Shown here: one piece after another, positions 31,794 through 42,086 of the stretch
Numbering within the stretch: position 1 is the first letter of the stretch
Layout of the letters: each line of letters starts with the position of its first letter
Assembly (NCBI GenBank): GCA_963575745.1
Contig: CAUYUJ010015271.1
Span: 941,674 to 994,173, forward strand
Direction: 5' to 3'
DNA: 52,500 nucleotides
Source: Prorocentrum cordatum
Lineage: Eukaryota > Sar > Dinophyceae > Prorocentrales > Prorocentraceae
The notes under the pieces: generated by a model
Seen by the model: the letters and a program-made list of their open reading frames with translations, nothing else
Databases searched by the model: none
What the model was told of the DNA's origin: nothing
Position numbers and translations under genes: made by a program

Positions 31794-33271
31794 ATGGACT
31801 TCCTGCGGCAGCGGCAGTTGACTCCGAACACGCCTTTGACTGGTCTCTTCTGGCGCATCGTGCGCTTCGTGATACCTGGGTATGCAGTCGTGCTGCTGGG
31901 GACGGTCATGTCGGCCGTGGACAAGGCATTCGTGGGACGCGTCTCTTCCCTTCAGCTCGCGTCGTTAGGCCCCGCTACGGGGGCATACGACTGCAGCACG
32001 TTCGCTCTGTCATTCTTCAACCAGGCGACGTTGGCCCTGGTGGGCAGCGTGCCTGCAGGTGAGGATCGCGTCAGGGTGCGATCACATGCCCTCGTATTTG
32101 CTGCCTCCGCCGGAGCAGTGCTCGGTTTGTTCTTCGTTGTTTTCACGGAGCACGTGGTTCACGCTTTTGGTGCCAGTCTCAGTTGGTGATCGCCGAGGGT
32201 GTTTACCGATTTCGGGGCATTTGGTCACACAAACGGTTCGGTGCTGACACGCTATTTGTTCTGGCTTAATCGATCGATCGGTTTGAGATCCAAGTTGTAG
32301 CCATCGCGATCGGGTCCGATGACGCGATGGGCACTGTGATCGGCCAGCCGGACAGACAAGGCGCCAGCGCGGAGATGGCTCCACATGCTGTGCGCTATCT
32401 GAGGATCAGGGCTTTGTGCATGTTCGTGGGCCGCACCCGGGACGTGTCGAACCAGTTCTGCCTGGCAGAGAAGGATGTCATCACGCCCTTCCTCACAACT
32501 ATCGTTGCGGCTTTGGTGAACGTAGTTGGAGATTTGATCTTGTGTCAACGCTTCGGCACGCTGGGAGCCGCCCTGGCTACGGATGTGGCCTCTGCCGCAG
32601 CCTGTTTTCTCGTCGTGGCGCGGTTGCGTGTCAAGGGGGATTGGCCTGCGCCGTTGCAGTTGCCGTCTAGCCGAGATTTTGCGCCGTTCGCTTCGTACGC
32701 AGGGGCCCTTTTCGCAAATAATTTGCTGAAGATGTCGGCCGTTGCCACCATGGGCGCTTTCGCGGTCAGGATAAGCACGGTGAGTGGAGCAGCGCACCAG
32801 ATTTGCGTGACGGCTTTCATGCTGTGCGGTTTCGCCTTGGGGATGCCAATGTCGTGGGCTGCACGCGCATTTCTACCGGCCAAGGTGGAGGACCCAGAGT
32901 ACGGCCGTACGGCCGCGGTGCTCTTGGCAGTGGCGGCAGTCGCGTCAGCCTTCGGCGTGCTGACCTCCGCGTTCTTCTTGCGGGGCGGCGGTTTGTATTG
33001 GTTCACGCAGGACCCAGAGGTGGTCGCCGAGGTAGGGCATGCGGCGCGGTACGTCAGCGCCACGGTGTCTCTGAGCATATTCTACCAGTCTGTCGAGGGG
33101 CTGCTCGTCACGCAGCAGAGGCTTCGGTCGCTGGTGCTCCTGGGCGGCTCCCTGACGTTCGCCTTCTGCGTCGCCAGCACCTTCCTGCACCTCGCGGGCC
33201 TGCTGTCCCTGCCGCTGCTCTGGGCCACGCTGATGGTAGGCATTTCTATCCGCTTGTGCTGCCGCGCGTGA
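31794..33271 (+). CDS. MATE-family multidrug/toxic-compound efflux transporter
   Basis: Two exons (31794-32169 and 32361-33271) give a 428-residue protein after removal of a deduced 191-nt phase-1 intron. Signature stretches are VDKAFVGRVSSLQLASLGPA (N-terminal MATE region, D and FVG typical), then ALSFFNQATLALVGSVPAGE, then after the junction HAVRYLRIRALCMFVG (the family's YLxIRAL motif) and FGTLGAALATDVAS (GxxGAAxAT motif). The rest is strongly hydrophobic, consistent with about 12 membrane helices; MATE proteins are usually 400-550 residues. They export organic cations or metabolites by Na+ or H+ antiport; the substrate here is unknown. ATG at 31794 is the last start before conserved sequence; an upstream in-frame extension through the introner-like element is possible. 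The 3' end could instead splice at GTAGGC (33235), so the final 12 residues are uncertain. Codon usage is GC-rich like its surroundings. Confidence 0.85.
32170..32360 (+). other. Deduced spliceosomal intron in the MATE gene
   Basis: The exon 1 frame hits a stop at 32187-32189 while MATE homology resumes at about 32370. Joining TTT-G at 32169 to GC-GCC at 32361 restores HAFGASAEMAPHAVRYL. The donor is GTGCCA and the acceptor ACAAG. Similar GTGCCAG and GCGCCAG words lie at the two junctions, so the cut could slide slightly; such junction repeats are common in dinoflagellate introns. Confidence 0.7.
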
Positions 33272-33419
33272 CCACCGCCACGCTCGCTGGGAGCTGCGCA
33301 CCAGCGCTGTGGGACGGCACGGCCTTGGCTCTGATCTGCACGGTGTTCCTCGATGCTGCTTCGTCACCCTTTTCCGGGGCCTCTCGGGAGGCTCTTGGGG
33401 GGCCACCTTACGAGCCTCG

Positions 33420-33620
33420 AGGAAGTACGGGCTGATCTTGGGGCCATCGGGTGGTCGTGTGGCCGATCAGGATGGGGCAATCCTGGGTTGTCTTGAGGCC
33501 GTCGTTTAGGGGTCTTGAATATTGGGGCCGTCTTGGGCGATGGTTGGGCCGTACTGGTACCATAGTGGTACCATGTTGTGCCCGTGTCGGGCCGTCTTGG
33601 GGACGTCTGGGCCAGAGCCC
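33420..33620 (+). repeat. Degenerate GGGGCCGTCTT array
   Basis: Poorly conserved 10-12-bp units (TTGGGGCCGTC, TGGGCCGTACT) downstream of the MATE gene, including a GGTACCATAGTGGTACCA inverted repeat at 33556-33573. Confidence 0.65.
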
Positions 33621-33724
33621 CTCCTGAGGATGTCTTGGGTCCCTGGGAGTTTCAGGGAGCTGCGCAGGGCCGAAGCGCTTCGCGGTTTTCACAACTGCAA
33701 AGGCCCTGATACCTTCAGGGCTCG

Positions 33725-33925
33725 TTCCGATTCCTCCGATTCGATTCGATGTCGATGATTCCGATTCCGATTCGATTCGATTTCGGATTCCGATTTGGGC
33801 TCCGAGTCCTTACTCGAGGCATACTAGATTGCCGATTTCCGCCGATTCGACTTTCCCCGACACGGCTGCCGATTTCCGCCGATCCAATTCATTTCGATCG
33901 CCGATCCGACTTGTCGATTCGACTC
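33725..33925. repeat. Degenerate CCGATT hexamer repeat
   Basis: GATTCC/GATTCG/CCGATT words in loose tandem, densest at 33725-33800 and again at 33828-33920. Confidence 0.85.
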
Positions 33926-35094
33926 TGGGGTCGTTTGCACAGCTTGATGTGAGTCCATGTGTGGAGGTGCGCCCTTGCGTAATGGGGGGGGCATCGGGAC
34001 GTGTTCGCAGGAAGCAGCCCACGGCGTAGAGCTACAGCTGCATCCGAGCACGGACACTCGCTGCAGAGCGCGGCGGAGGCGGATCATCAGCACGGCCAGC
34101 GCGGTGGTGGCCTTCCGGGGGCTCCGCGGCGCGAAGTCCGAGCCCTGGACCGCCTGACCTGGGAGCGTGCGCTGCGGCGCAGGCCTCCCGGACCGATGGC
34201 GCTGCCGCCCCCGGGGCTGTCGGGCAGCGGGAAGGTCGTGCCAAGGCTCCGTGCGCGCCGCGGGCCCGTCTGGATCGCCGCCGACGTCGGCAGCGTCGTG
34301 GAGCTTTCCCGAGGGAGCCGCGGGTGCGCTGGCACGCGGGAGTCTTCGGCGGCGGATGGGTCCGCGCATGTGTTTGGCAGCGAGCAGGGCGGACGCTGGC
34401 TGCTTGCTCTCGTGAGTCCAGGTCAAGAGCAGCACGGAAGTTGATAGGCCGCTAGAGCATTGCAGCTTGCACTCGGTGGCTACAGAGCTGCTCGACAAAT
34501 CAATATCTCCAGAGGCTTAGCCTCCAGCGTGTGCGCAGGGGTGGGGAGCGCCAGAAGTCGCGCGCGGGCGACAAGGTGTCGACGAAAAGGTATCCTCTTC
34601 TCGTCGTCCTCATGTTCCTCACCCGTCTCATATGGATTGCTACCCGCACCCTCCCTCCGTGTGTCCCCTCCTCCTCAGCCTAGCTTGCCCATCGTGCCCC
34701 AGAGATGGGGCCTGCGGGCGCAGGAGCAGTCGCGCAGCGGCTCGACCCTCCAGGCAGCCACCGCTCTTTCGGCCTCGGTCACTGATGGGTGCAACTTCGA
34801 ATTTGGCCCGCTGCTTGGCCCAGCGCAACCTACCATTTACGAAGAAGATGAGGTCGGCGCGTATGCGGTCGAGAGCTCTTGGATATTACTATTGATGTTG
34901 GCTTCGGGCTGCTTGATACTCCTCGGATTGTCGTCCTCAACCTGCCTCACTGCCTCGAACACTATGACTCAGAAATTCTAGACGCTTTGCTTATCCCCAC
35001 CAGCCCATCCCGAAACGATGTCCAGGCGAGTTGAGGTGATCAGGGAAGTGCGGCAGCAAAGAGGAGGACGGCCGAACCGTGCAAAGGAGTGAGG
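33926..35094. other. Unassigned sequence
   Basis: Open frames on both strands (33824-34498 minus; 34001-34444 and 34460-34981 plus). The last ends in a hydrophobic segment SSWILLLMLASGCLILLGL that could be a membrane helix. No family was recognised, so no gene is called. Confidence 0.3.
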
Positions 35095-35265
35095 AGAAGA
35101 AGGAGGAGGTGGATGGATGGATGGATGAGGGAGTGGGAAGACGGAGGATGAATAGGATGAGGAGGAGGCGGAGGAGGAGGAGGAGGAGGAGGAGGAAAAG
35201 AAGGAGTAGGAGCAGGAAGGAGGAACAGGAGGAGGAGGAGGAGGAGGAGGAGGAGGAGGGCAAGC
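35095..35265. repeat. (GGA)n array
   Basis: Purine-rich on + with GGAT, AAG and GCA interruptions. It directly precedes a GGGGCCTCTT array. Confidence 0.93.
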
Positions 35266-35274
35266 ACAAGGGCC

Positions 35275-35635
35275 AGAGGTCTCTTGGATGCCTCTAGGAG
35301 CCTCTTGGAGTATCTCTTGGGCGATTCTTGGGGGCCTCTTGGGACGTCTTGGGGGTCTCTTGGCGATCCTGGGGGGCTCTTCGGGGTCTTGGGTGCCTCG
35401 GGGGGGGGCCTCTTGGGGCCTCTGAGGGTCTTCTTGGGGGCCTTCTGGGGGCCTCTTGGGGGCCTCTTGGGGCCATCTTGGGGCCATCTTGGGACCTCTT
35501 GGGGCCTCCTGGGCGCTTCTTTGTGCCATCTTGGAGGAGATCTATCAAAGAAGAGCTGAGCTTTAATTAGCGCTGCCCCCCCAGGAGGCCAAAATGGGGC
35601 CAAAACCCTGCTAACATCAATGATTTTGGCTTCCT
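35275..35635 (+). repeat. GGGGCCTCTT array with shared core
   Basis: Units of 10-12 bp at 35275-35545, then a partial copy of the AATCAATGATTTTGGC core (about 35584-35632: GAGGCCAAAATGGGGCC ... ATCAATGATTTTGGCTTC) also found at 21870, 42478 and 42888. Confidence 0.88.
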
Positions 35636-37796
35636 CGCCGAGGCTGTTTTGGACGCTCTGACCGCTCCCCGCCCCTCCTGTCCAGGTCAGTGGGGAGGGG
35701 GTAGGGGAAGGGGTAAACCCCTCCCCGAAGGGGAAGAGGGAGGGGTGGAAGAGGAAACGCCCTAAACCACCGACGCCCAGAGGGCTGGTGGGATTGTCGG
35801 TGAGCGACTGTGTAATACAAGCTAGATCCGAATCCGCGCTGTCTTGCGGGATCCACCATGGATACAGGCGCTGCTGCCCAGGCACTCGGTGTAGGGTGAT
35901 CCTCTTTGTCGCTTGCAGCTGGGGCTGACACCGAGCTCATCCTGCCCATCGTGGCGGCTTGCCCATGAGCGCCATGAGGACCAGCACCCTCCCGCGAAGA
36001 ATGATTCATAGCCTCGTCCTTGTGCGACAGTAACCCGGTAACCTGCGAGTTGGCCGGCCACCTCTGGCCGGGCTGTTTCCTTGAGGAGAAGAGAGCCATG
36101 AGCTTGATCCGCGTCAGCATTGGCCACCTGCCTCCTGAGGGGAACGAAAAGTTATCCTGCTGAGGTGGCGGCGCAGCGTCCCCCCCCGTCGTCGCTAGGC
36201 GCAGCAGTGGTAAGACAGCTGCGTGCCTCTCCCCGGGGAATCCTGTCGACAGGGATCGTCACGAGGGCTGCCTTTGCACCGGATCCGTGGCTTCGATTGC
36301 GGTATGCCCAGATGGCGCCGCGTGTCCCTGAGGACCGTCGGCCAATTGTGCCCTGTACCCTTGGCGGCGAGCATCAACCTGAGGCACTGGCAGGTGAGAG
36401 CCGCAGCCCCGTACCGCAGGACTGGTGCAGGTCTCGCTCACGATCTGGTCCAGGAGATCCGACGATGAGTTCCCGGTGATGTGCCGCAGGACGTTTGCAC
36501 ACTGTGTCTACCTAGGCGAACCTTTGAGCCGAGAGTGATCTGATCAGTTCGTCTCGGCGAAGCTCAGGCGCAAGCTCGGAGAGCCCCCACAGGTGCGTGT
36601 CCAGCATTGTGGAAAACTTGCGCAAAAGCTCGTTGTTGATGCCGAACGGTGTAGAACGAGGCGCGGCCGAGAGCGCGGTCATTCCGCAACGACTGGGGCG
36701 ATGGCAGACAGATCGTCGTGCAGTGGCGTTCCCCTCGACGACCGCGCAGCACAAACTCTCCCCGAGATCACACCCGGCATGAATTTCGTGGTGGTCGGCG
36801 AGTGTTGGTTTCATTGGGCACCCCTGCTCATCTCACGAAGCGCTCTCGTACAGGCCGGTCAGAAGGAGCAGGTGGGAGGATCAAGCAGATTGGGCTCGGG
36901 CCCACCCAGAGAATAACAAAACACGACCGAAAGCACCGATTCTTGAAGTCGGAAGGCGCCAGAAGTAGATCGGGATCTGGCGATCCCAAAAGATCTGCCT
37001 CCCACGACCGGCGTGCAGTGCAGCAGAGCTGTGCTGCAGATGGCTCGCCCTCGCGCACCGCACGGCAGCGCTCCCCCGGGAGCGGCGCTCTCAGAGCCAC
37101 TGCTGGGTGGGCCCCGCCTCGACAAGCACCCGGTCTGAGCAGCGTGCTGCGCAGGCTCTGCGCACACCTGGGCGGTCACGGCTGGTGCCCCGATTCGGAC
37201 TGAGGCTCGGGCTCACAAGAACCGACGTCAATCTGAGGCTCGGACTCAGGCGCGCACCTAGTAGGCGCCGACTGCGGCCCCGGCCCGTTCTGGCAGTCCT
37301 GTGCGCCCGCGGAGATGCACATCGGGCCGGACGAAAGGGTAGGATGGGGAAAGGGAGGGTACGAAATCTGCTGCATGCCGCTGGTTTCGGCCCCGCCGCC
37401 GGGCCCATTCCGCGATACATGGGTGCCCCCTGGCGCCAGGAGGCGCCAGGAAAACCAGCCGCGTGAGCTGAGTCTCTGCCCCACCCCTTTTGCTATCCTA
37501 CCCTCGCGCCCCCCCCGCACACAGTGCTGCCGAGCGCCTCTCAGGCCACACGCCCGCGAGAGAGGCAGAGAGAGAGAGAGAGAGCACGCCTCCGGGACGC
37601 TGCTGCCGCTCGCCGCCGCCGCCCCGTCCTCCCCGCCCTCCCTTCTCGGACATCCGCCGACGGTCCGCGGCCCCGAGGTCCCGACGCTGCCCCCGTGGGT
37701 GTTGGCGGCGGGCGGGGGGGGAAGTGAGACGGAGACGGCCCTCTCAGAAGGCAGAAGGAGGAGGCCCGCTCCCCGCGGGTAGGGTGGGGGCGTTGG
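35636..37796. other. Unassigned 2.2-kb region
   Basis: No recognisable domain. Several minus-strand frames look less repetitive (36512-36814, with NNELLRKFSTMLDTHLWGLS; 35822-36127), and a short GA dinucleotide run lies at 37565-37584. Could contain exons of an unrecognised gene; strand and exon limits could not be established. Confidence 0.3.
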
Positions 37797-37945
37797 TTCA
37801 GGAGTGTGCCCAGGAGGCTTCAGACCCTGGAGGCCTCCTTATCTGACGAGGGTGGCGGCGATGTCAGAGGCCAAGCCTCCATTGAAGTTCCACCAGCTCC
37901 CAGACTCTCGATTCCTCATCCAGCGGCTCCTTCTCCAGTGCCCTC
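37797..37945 (-). repeat. Dispersed repeat with conserved minus-strand peptide, copy 3
   Basis: The + strand shares GTGCCCAGGAGGCTTCAGAC, CCTGGAGG, TCTGACGAGGGTGGCGGCGA and CCAGACTC with copies at 3850 and 11770. The minus strand reads ESGSWWNFNGGLASDIAATL, then a stop codon in place of the usual G/E region, then GGLQGL. This copy is degraded at the protein level. Confidence 0.6.
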
Positions 37946-38395
37946 ACCGTCTTTGTCGTGCTGGACGCGTACTTGATTGCCCCCCTGGGCCCGAAAACGC
38001 GTCCCTGGGAAAACTGCTCCCCGGACTGAACAAAAACAGGTCGTCGCTCGAGGGAAGAGAGACGGAGACCATGACCAAGATGCCGCGGGACCTCATCCAT
38101 GCCGATCCTGGTCACGGTCTGTGCCGGCCGTCGCCGATTCGCGAGCATGACCAAGTTCGGCGCTGACCTTATGATGTTCCAACCTACTTCAGCCTTGATC
38201 ACCAGAAAGAATCTCGAGCACCAAAGAGAAAAATACCGAAGCTCCAGGGTTTTCACGTGTCGAGCCCTGGGAGACACTCGCTCGACACTCTTTCGACACT
38301 CCTTCGACACTCTTTCGGCACTTTTCCCGGTGCTCGAAATTATTTCTGGGATGTGGTCCTTAAGTATGATGGGAACAACATTAGGGGAACAATAA
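37946..38395. other. Unassigned sequence
   Basis: Includes short repeats of CGACACTC/TTCGACACTC at 38270-38320. No gene was recognised. Confidence 0.35.
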
Positions 38396-38554
38396 GTGAC
38401 ATAAACATAAAAATTCTGAGGTCCGCACGGAGTTCTCGGATCGGCGCTGGACCCCCCTCCCTGGCGCGCGGAGCGCGCCAGGCGCCTCCGGCGGGGGGCC
38501 CCAGCGCCGATCCGAGAAATCCGCGCGGACCTCCGAGTTTTGATGTTCATGTCA
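38396..38554. mobile_element. Fold-back MITE, family F, copy 3 (best preserved)
   Basis: A 159-bp element with arms of about 57 bp: GTGACATAAACATAAAAATT at the left pairs with the complement of TTTTGATGTTCATGTCAC at the right. Arms include GAGGTCCGCACGGAG / CCGCGCGGACCTCCG and TCTCGGATCGGCGCTGG / CCAGCGCCGATCCGAGA. The core is the palindrome GGCGCGCGGAGCGCGCC. Confidence 0.85.
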
Positions 38555-38707
38555 CTTCTTGCCCCCCGGAACATAACGCGGACCGAGCTCTGCACGGCTC
38601 CTCCGCGCTCGGCCCTGGCATCGCTCTCCCCATCGCTGCCCCCCCAGTCGCAGAGCTGGGTTCGGGCCGTGGGGCCCTCCGGCCGCGCCGGCGCACCCAA
38701 CCGCCGC

Positions 38708-38957
38708 CAAGGAGGAGGAGGAGGAGGCGAAGGAGGAGGAGGAGGAGGAGGAGGAGGAGGAGGAGGAGGAGGAGGGAAGGAAGGAGGAGGGAAGGGAGGA
38801 GGAGGAAGGAAGGAAGGAGGGAAGGAGGAGGGAGGGAGGAGGAGGAGGAGGAAGGAGGAGGAGGAAGAAGGAAGGGAAGGAAGGAGGAGGGAGGAAGGAA
38901 GGAAGGAAGGAGAAGGAGGAGAAGGAGGAGGAGGAGGAGGAGGAGGAGGAGGAAGGG
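38708..38957. repeat. (GGA)n / GGAAGG array
   Basis: Purine-rich array of GGA triplets with GGAAGGAAGG variants. It yields artificial Gly, Glu/Arg and, on minus, Ser/Pro frames. Confidence 0.97.
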
Positions 38958-39079
38958 GGGAGTGTGCTGTTAAGCGGCGCTTCGCAGGTGGCGTGCGCAA
39001 GCGGTGCGCTGGGACGGGCGGGTGCCGCTTGGGACCGCACGAGGATCCGCCACGTACGCCACCCCGCCGCTCGGCCCGT

Positions 39080-39246
39080 CACCGCATACCAAACCACCCT
39101 GACCCAACCCGAAGGCCCCGATTTGCCCTCCATTTCCAGTGGGGGGGGGTCGGGGAACACTGAAAAACACTTGTGGAACCCGCACCCCCCCCCCTACCCG
39201 AGTTTCGGGTCTTCGGGTTGGGTTGGGGTGGTCTGGTAGGCAGTCA
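39080..39246. mobile_element. Fold-back element, family H
   Basis: Left arm CATACCAAACCACCCTGACC, CAACCCGAAG pairs with right arm CTTCGGGTTG, GGTTGGGGTGGTCTGGTAGG. The interior contains long C and G runs. A further right-arm copy (GGTGGGTTGGGGTGGTCTGG, TAGGTAGTCAG) lies at 39529-39560, so another copy or a nested duplication is present. Confidence 0.7.
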
Positions 39247-39434
39247 GTGTGGCGACGGAGCTCGCGGTGAGGCCCGTGGGGATTCCGAGTGCACCACGCG
39301 GCCCACCACTGCGCGGTGTGGGGGGCCCCGCGCCCCCCGCATGCCGCCCACGAGGAAGGCGGGGCGCGAAGCACGAGGGGCACGGGGCACGGGGCACGGA
39401 TGGCCGGGCACGCGGCGCAGGTCGCCACAGAAGC

Positions 39435-39523
39435 CTCCTCCTCCCTCCTCCTCCTCCTCCTCCTCCTCCTCCTCCTCCTCCTCCTCCTCCTCCTCCTCCT
39501 CCTCCTCCTCCTCCTCCTCCTCA
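39435..39523. repeat. (TCC)n microsatellite
   Basis: Clean TCC array ending in TCATCCTCGG immediately before the second right-arm copy of the family H element. Confidence 0.97.
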
Positions 39524-39794
39524 TCCTCGGGGTGGGTTGGGGTGGTCTGGTAGGTAGTCAGCCTGGCGCCCGAACAAAAAAAAAGGTCGGGGCCGCGACC
39601 CCCCGCAGTGCAGGTCGCTGCGGTCGCGGCACGCGCGGCGCCGCCCCGACAAGGCGCGCTGGGGGCCTCGCGCCGCCGCCGCCGTCGCCCGCTGCCGCAG
39701 CGTTCTGCTCTGCCGAGCCGCCGCGGGCCGCTGGAGAGGAACAGAGGAGAGATAGAAGAAAGAAACGGCCAGAGCAAACACACGCGCCCAAGAG

Positions 39795-39936
39795 CATGCA
39801 CAAAAATTGGCTCCCGGCGCGGCCCCCCCCCCGCTGCCCTGGCGCGCGGAGCGCACGCGCGCGCGCTTGGCGCGCGGAGCGCGCCACGGAGGGGGGGTCC
39901 AGATCCGAGAAGTCCACGCGGACCTCCCAGAGTCGG
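39795..39936. mobile_element. Fold-back element, family F, copy 4 (rearranged)
   Basis: Has the right arm GATCCGAGAAGTCCACGCGG, ACCTCCC and a duplicated palindrome core (GGCGCGCGGAGCGC at 39841 and GGCGCGCGGAGCGCGCC at 39869). The left arm is largely lost. Confidence 0.65.
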
Positions 39937-40060
39937 CGCCTGTGCCGTTAGTTCCTCGTCTGTGGGGGGTGGGGCGCTGGGCCCCCCCCCCCGGCGGCGC
40001 GGCGGGGCCATCGCGCGCCTGATCGCCTCGGGTCCGGCTGTCCCTTTGGACGGGGAGGAG

Positions 40061-40352
40061 TCGACTACACGTATCAAGGGCAACGATAGGGGGGGATGGG
40101 CACAGGGGGGGATACATCGACCCCCAATCGCCCACTGATCGCCGACAGGGTCCCGATGGCCCCAGTCTGCCCAGGAAGGTGCGGATTCACGATCGTCGGC
40201 CTATCGCCGATCTATCGGCGATGTATCTCCGATTGCAGGTCGATGGCGATGCGATAGCGGCTGCTTGCGCACCTGAATTATGGCACTTTGCGCCCCCTCA
40301 GTCCGTGCACCAGAGGTCACTCGTATCCAGGGATCACTCTTGCGTGTAGGAA
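40061..40352 (+). mobile_element. Introner-like MITE, copy 3 (longer)
   Basis: Starts TCGACTACACGTATCA and ends GATCACTCTTGCGTGTAGG. The GT at 40071 and AG at 40348-40349 occupy the same places as in copies 1 and 2 and would define a 279-nt intron. The interior is longer and includes CGATCTATCGGCGATGTATC palindromic words, related to 3500-3690. No clear target duplication was found at the right side. Confidence 0.65.
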
Positions 40353-40482
40353 AAAAAACGATTACAATCATTTGGGTATGTTCAGGGACTAACTGGCACC
40401 AGTTGCCACCACTCAGTTGGGTTGGATTTCGTGCGTACACGAGCAGAGAGCAAAGTCGCCTTTAGACAATAGGAAATGTGTT
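40353..40482. other. Unassigned spacer
   Basis: Moderate-GC sequence, no feature recognised. Confidence 0.3.
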
Positions 40483-40712
40483 CTTCGGGAGGCCTCTTGA
40501 GAGTCCCCGCGCGACCTCAAGAGAACCTCTGCGCAGTCTGTTACGAGCATCTCTGGAGAGCCTCCTGCGCGGCCTCTTAGGAGCCTCCACACGGGCTCTC
40601 AACAGCTTCCGCGCGGCCTCTGAAGAGCCTCCGCGCAGCCTCTTCAAAACTTCCGCGCGGCCTCCCAACAGTTGTTGCGCGGCCTTGCAACAGCTTCTGC
40701 ACGCCCCCATTA
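40483..40712 (+). repeat. 22-bp minisatellite, about ten copies
   Basis: Units such as CTTCCGCGCGGCCTCTGAAGAG, with exact 22-bp spacing through at least five consecutive units (40605-40712) and more diverged units upstream. Confidence 0.88.
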
Positions 40713-42029
40713 GGAGCCCATGGGGCCTTTTTTCTGACATGCTTCAGGCAGGTGTTCGAAATACTTCCGGTGGGGGTCCTCGAGGCTTCCAAGGAGCTTA
40801 TTCATGGTTCCCGACAGGTTTCTGGAAGTCTGCTACAGGGTGCCCGAAAGGCTTCTGAAGGCCTCCGAGGGCTTTTGGGGGAGCTACGGTAGACGTCCAG
40901 CAATAATCGATACAGAATTACGAAGATAAGTATTCGCCATTGTTGCAAGAACGGTCCAGACGTCGCGATAGTCGTGATGTCACTGCAGATGCCACAATAC
41001 GCAGTTGAAGTTTTCATGAGTATGTAGAGTGGTCGAAACATATCATTTTCAGCATTCCAGCGAAACGTATGTACCGTTCCGAGAACAAGGTATAATGAAC
41101 AGCCGCTGAAACATCGAGCTAGAGTCAGCGAGCATCCCAGCAGTTAGTTCCATACCAGAGTTGTGTTAAGCTTCCGTGGAATATCCAGCAAACACTATGA
41201 ATCAGCTGGTTCTGGATCAGGTGATTATCTTGGAGGTAGCAACCACTTGCAGAGTTCCAATTGTCAGCATCCGCTACAAGTTCAATACTTCGCAACCGCT
41301 CCAGGGAGGAGCGAGAACCCGCCACAATGCCGATGTGCAGCTGCAGCTCGAACAGATAAGCACACGTTCCATGATTTTCTGAGCTCCGAAAAGCCAGCCA
41401 GTTGGTCGCAGATCCAACAATTATCTCGAGTTAGCTCCGAGCCGGCCGCTCTGTTGTTGATTTGGAGTTTCCGTATATGCAAGAAGGGGCGCGCGCCTGC
41501 TTCGCCGGATCCGCCTTGAAACGCTGTCTGGAGGCACTTCTGGCCTTCCCCCAGGGGGTCGATTCCGCAAGGCTGTCCCGAGCGAGAGCACAAGTTTGGG
41601 AATCTTCTGGCGAAGCCACGGGTTTCGCCAGACCCGCCAGAAACGTCTTAGGAAGCATAGTTGTTGGCATCAGTTCTTCCCCATCAACTACCCGTAAAGA
41701 GTCACACTTGTAACAGCTAGCAAAAACTCGAAGAATGGCGCCGATTTGTTCAGACATCAGATAGTCCATTGCAATGTGAACCATTAGGTACAGCGTGCCA
41801 CAAGGTCAATAACTGCTGACAGTCCGCATGATCAGTCACCACGCTTCTAATCGTTTGAGTCACTAATACATAAATCGAATACGCCTACGGCGAATCACCG
41901 CCGCCCCCTGCCTTCTAGAATCGCCCATGTGGCCGAGCGGTATGGCAAGAGCTCTGACAAGCTATCGGACCATGTGTTCCCTCAACCGTTGTGAAACCCT
42001 TCGGGGATCACTTGAGGAAGGATGGCAGG
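40713..42029. other. Lower-GC unassigned region
   Basis: More AT-rich than most of the window. A minus frame (41431-41784) reads MVHIAMDYLMSEQIGAILRV then FASCYKCDSLRVVDGEELMP, which looks protein-like but matches nothing I recognise. No exon boundaries were established. Confidence 0.3.
41923..41995 (+). other. tRNA-like A-box sequence (possible SINE head or tRNA relic)
   Basis: TGGCCGAGCGG at 41930-41940 is a perfect RNA polymerase III A box in a tRNA-Ser/Leu-like D-arm context (GGCCGAGCGGTATGGC). A weak B-box-like GTTGTGAAACC lies about 50 bases downstream. The anticodon stem and acceptor stem do not pair, so it is not a functional tRNA. Confidence 0.3.
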
Positions 42030-42086
42030 GAAGATAAGGAGGAGACGGAGGAGGAGGTGGAGGAGGAGGAGGAGGAGGAAGAGGGG
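42030..42086. repeat. (GGA)n array
   Basis: Short purine-rich array directly preceding a GGGGCC-type array, the same order as at 35095/35275. Confidence 0.9.

Noticed and set aside
33824-34498. Minus-strand 224-codon gene
   Set aside because: Includes the degenerate CCGATT repeat, is opposed by open + frames, and has no recognisable motif.
41923-41995. Functional tRNA-Ser gene
   Set aside because: Acceptor and anticodon stems do not pair and no clear T-arm is present.
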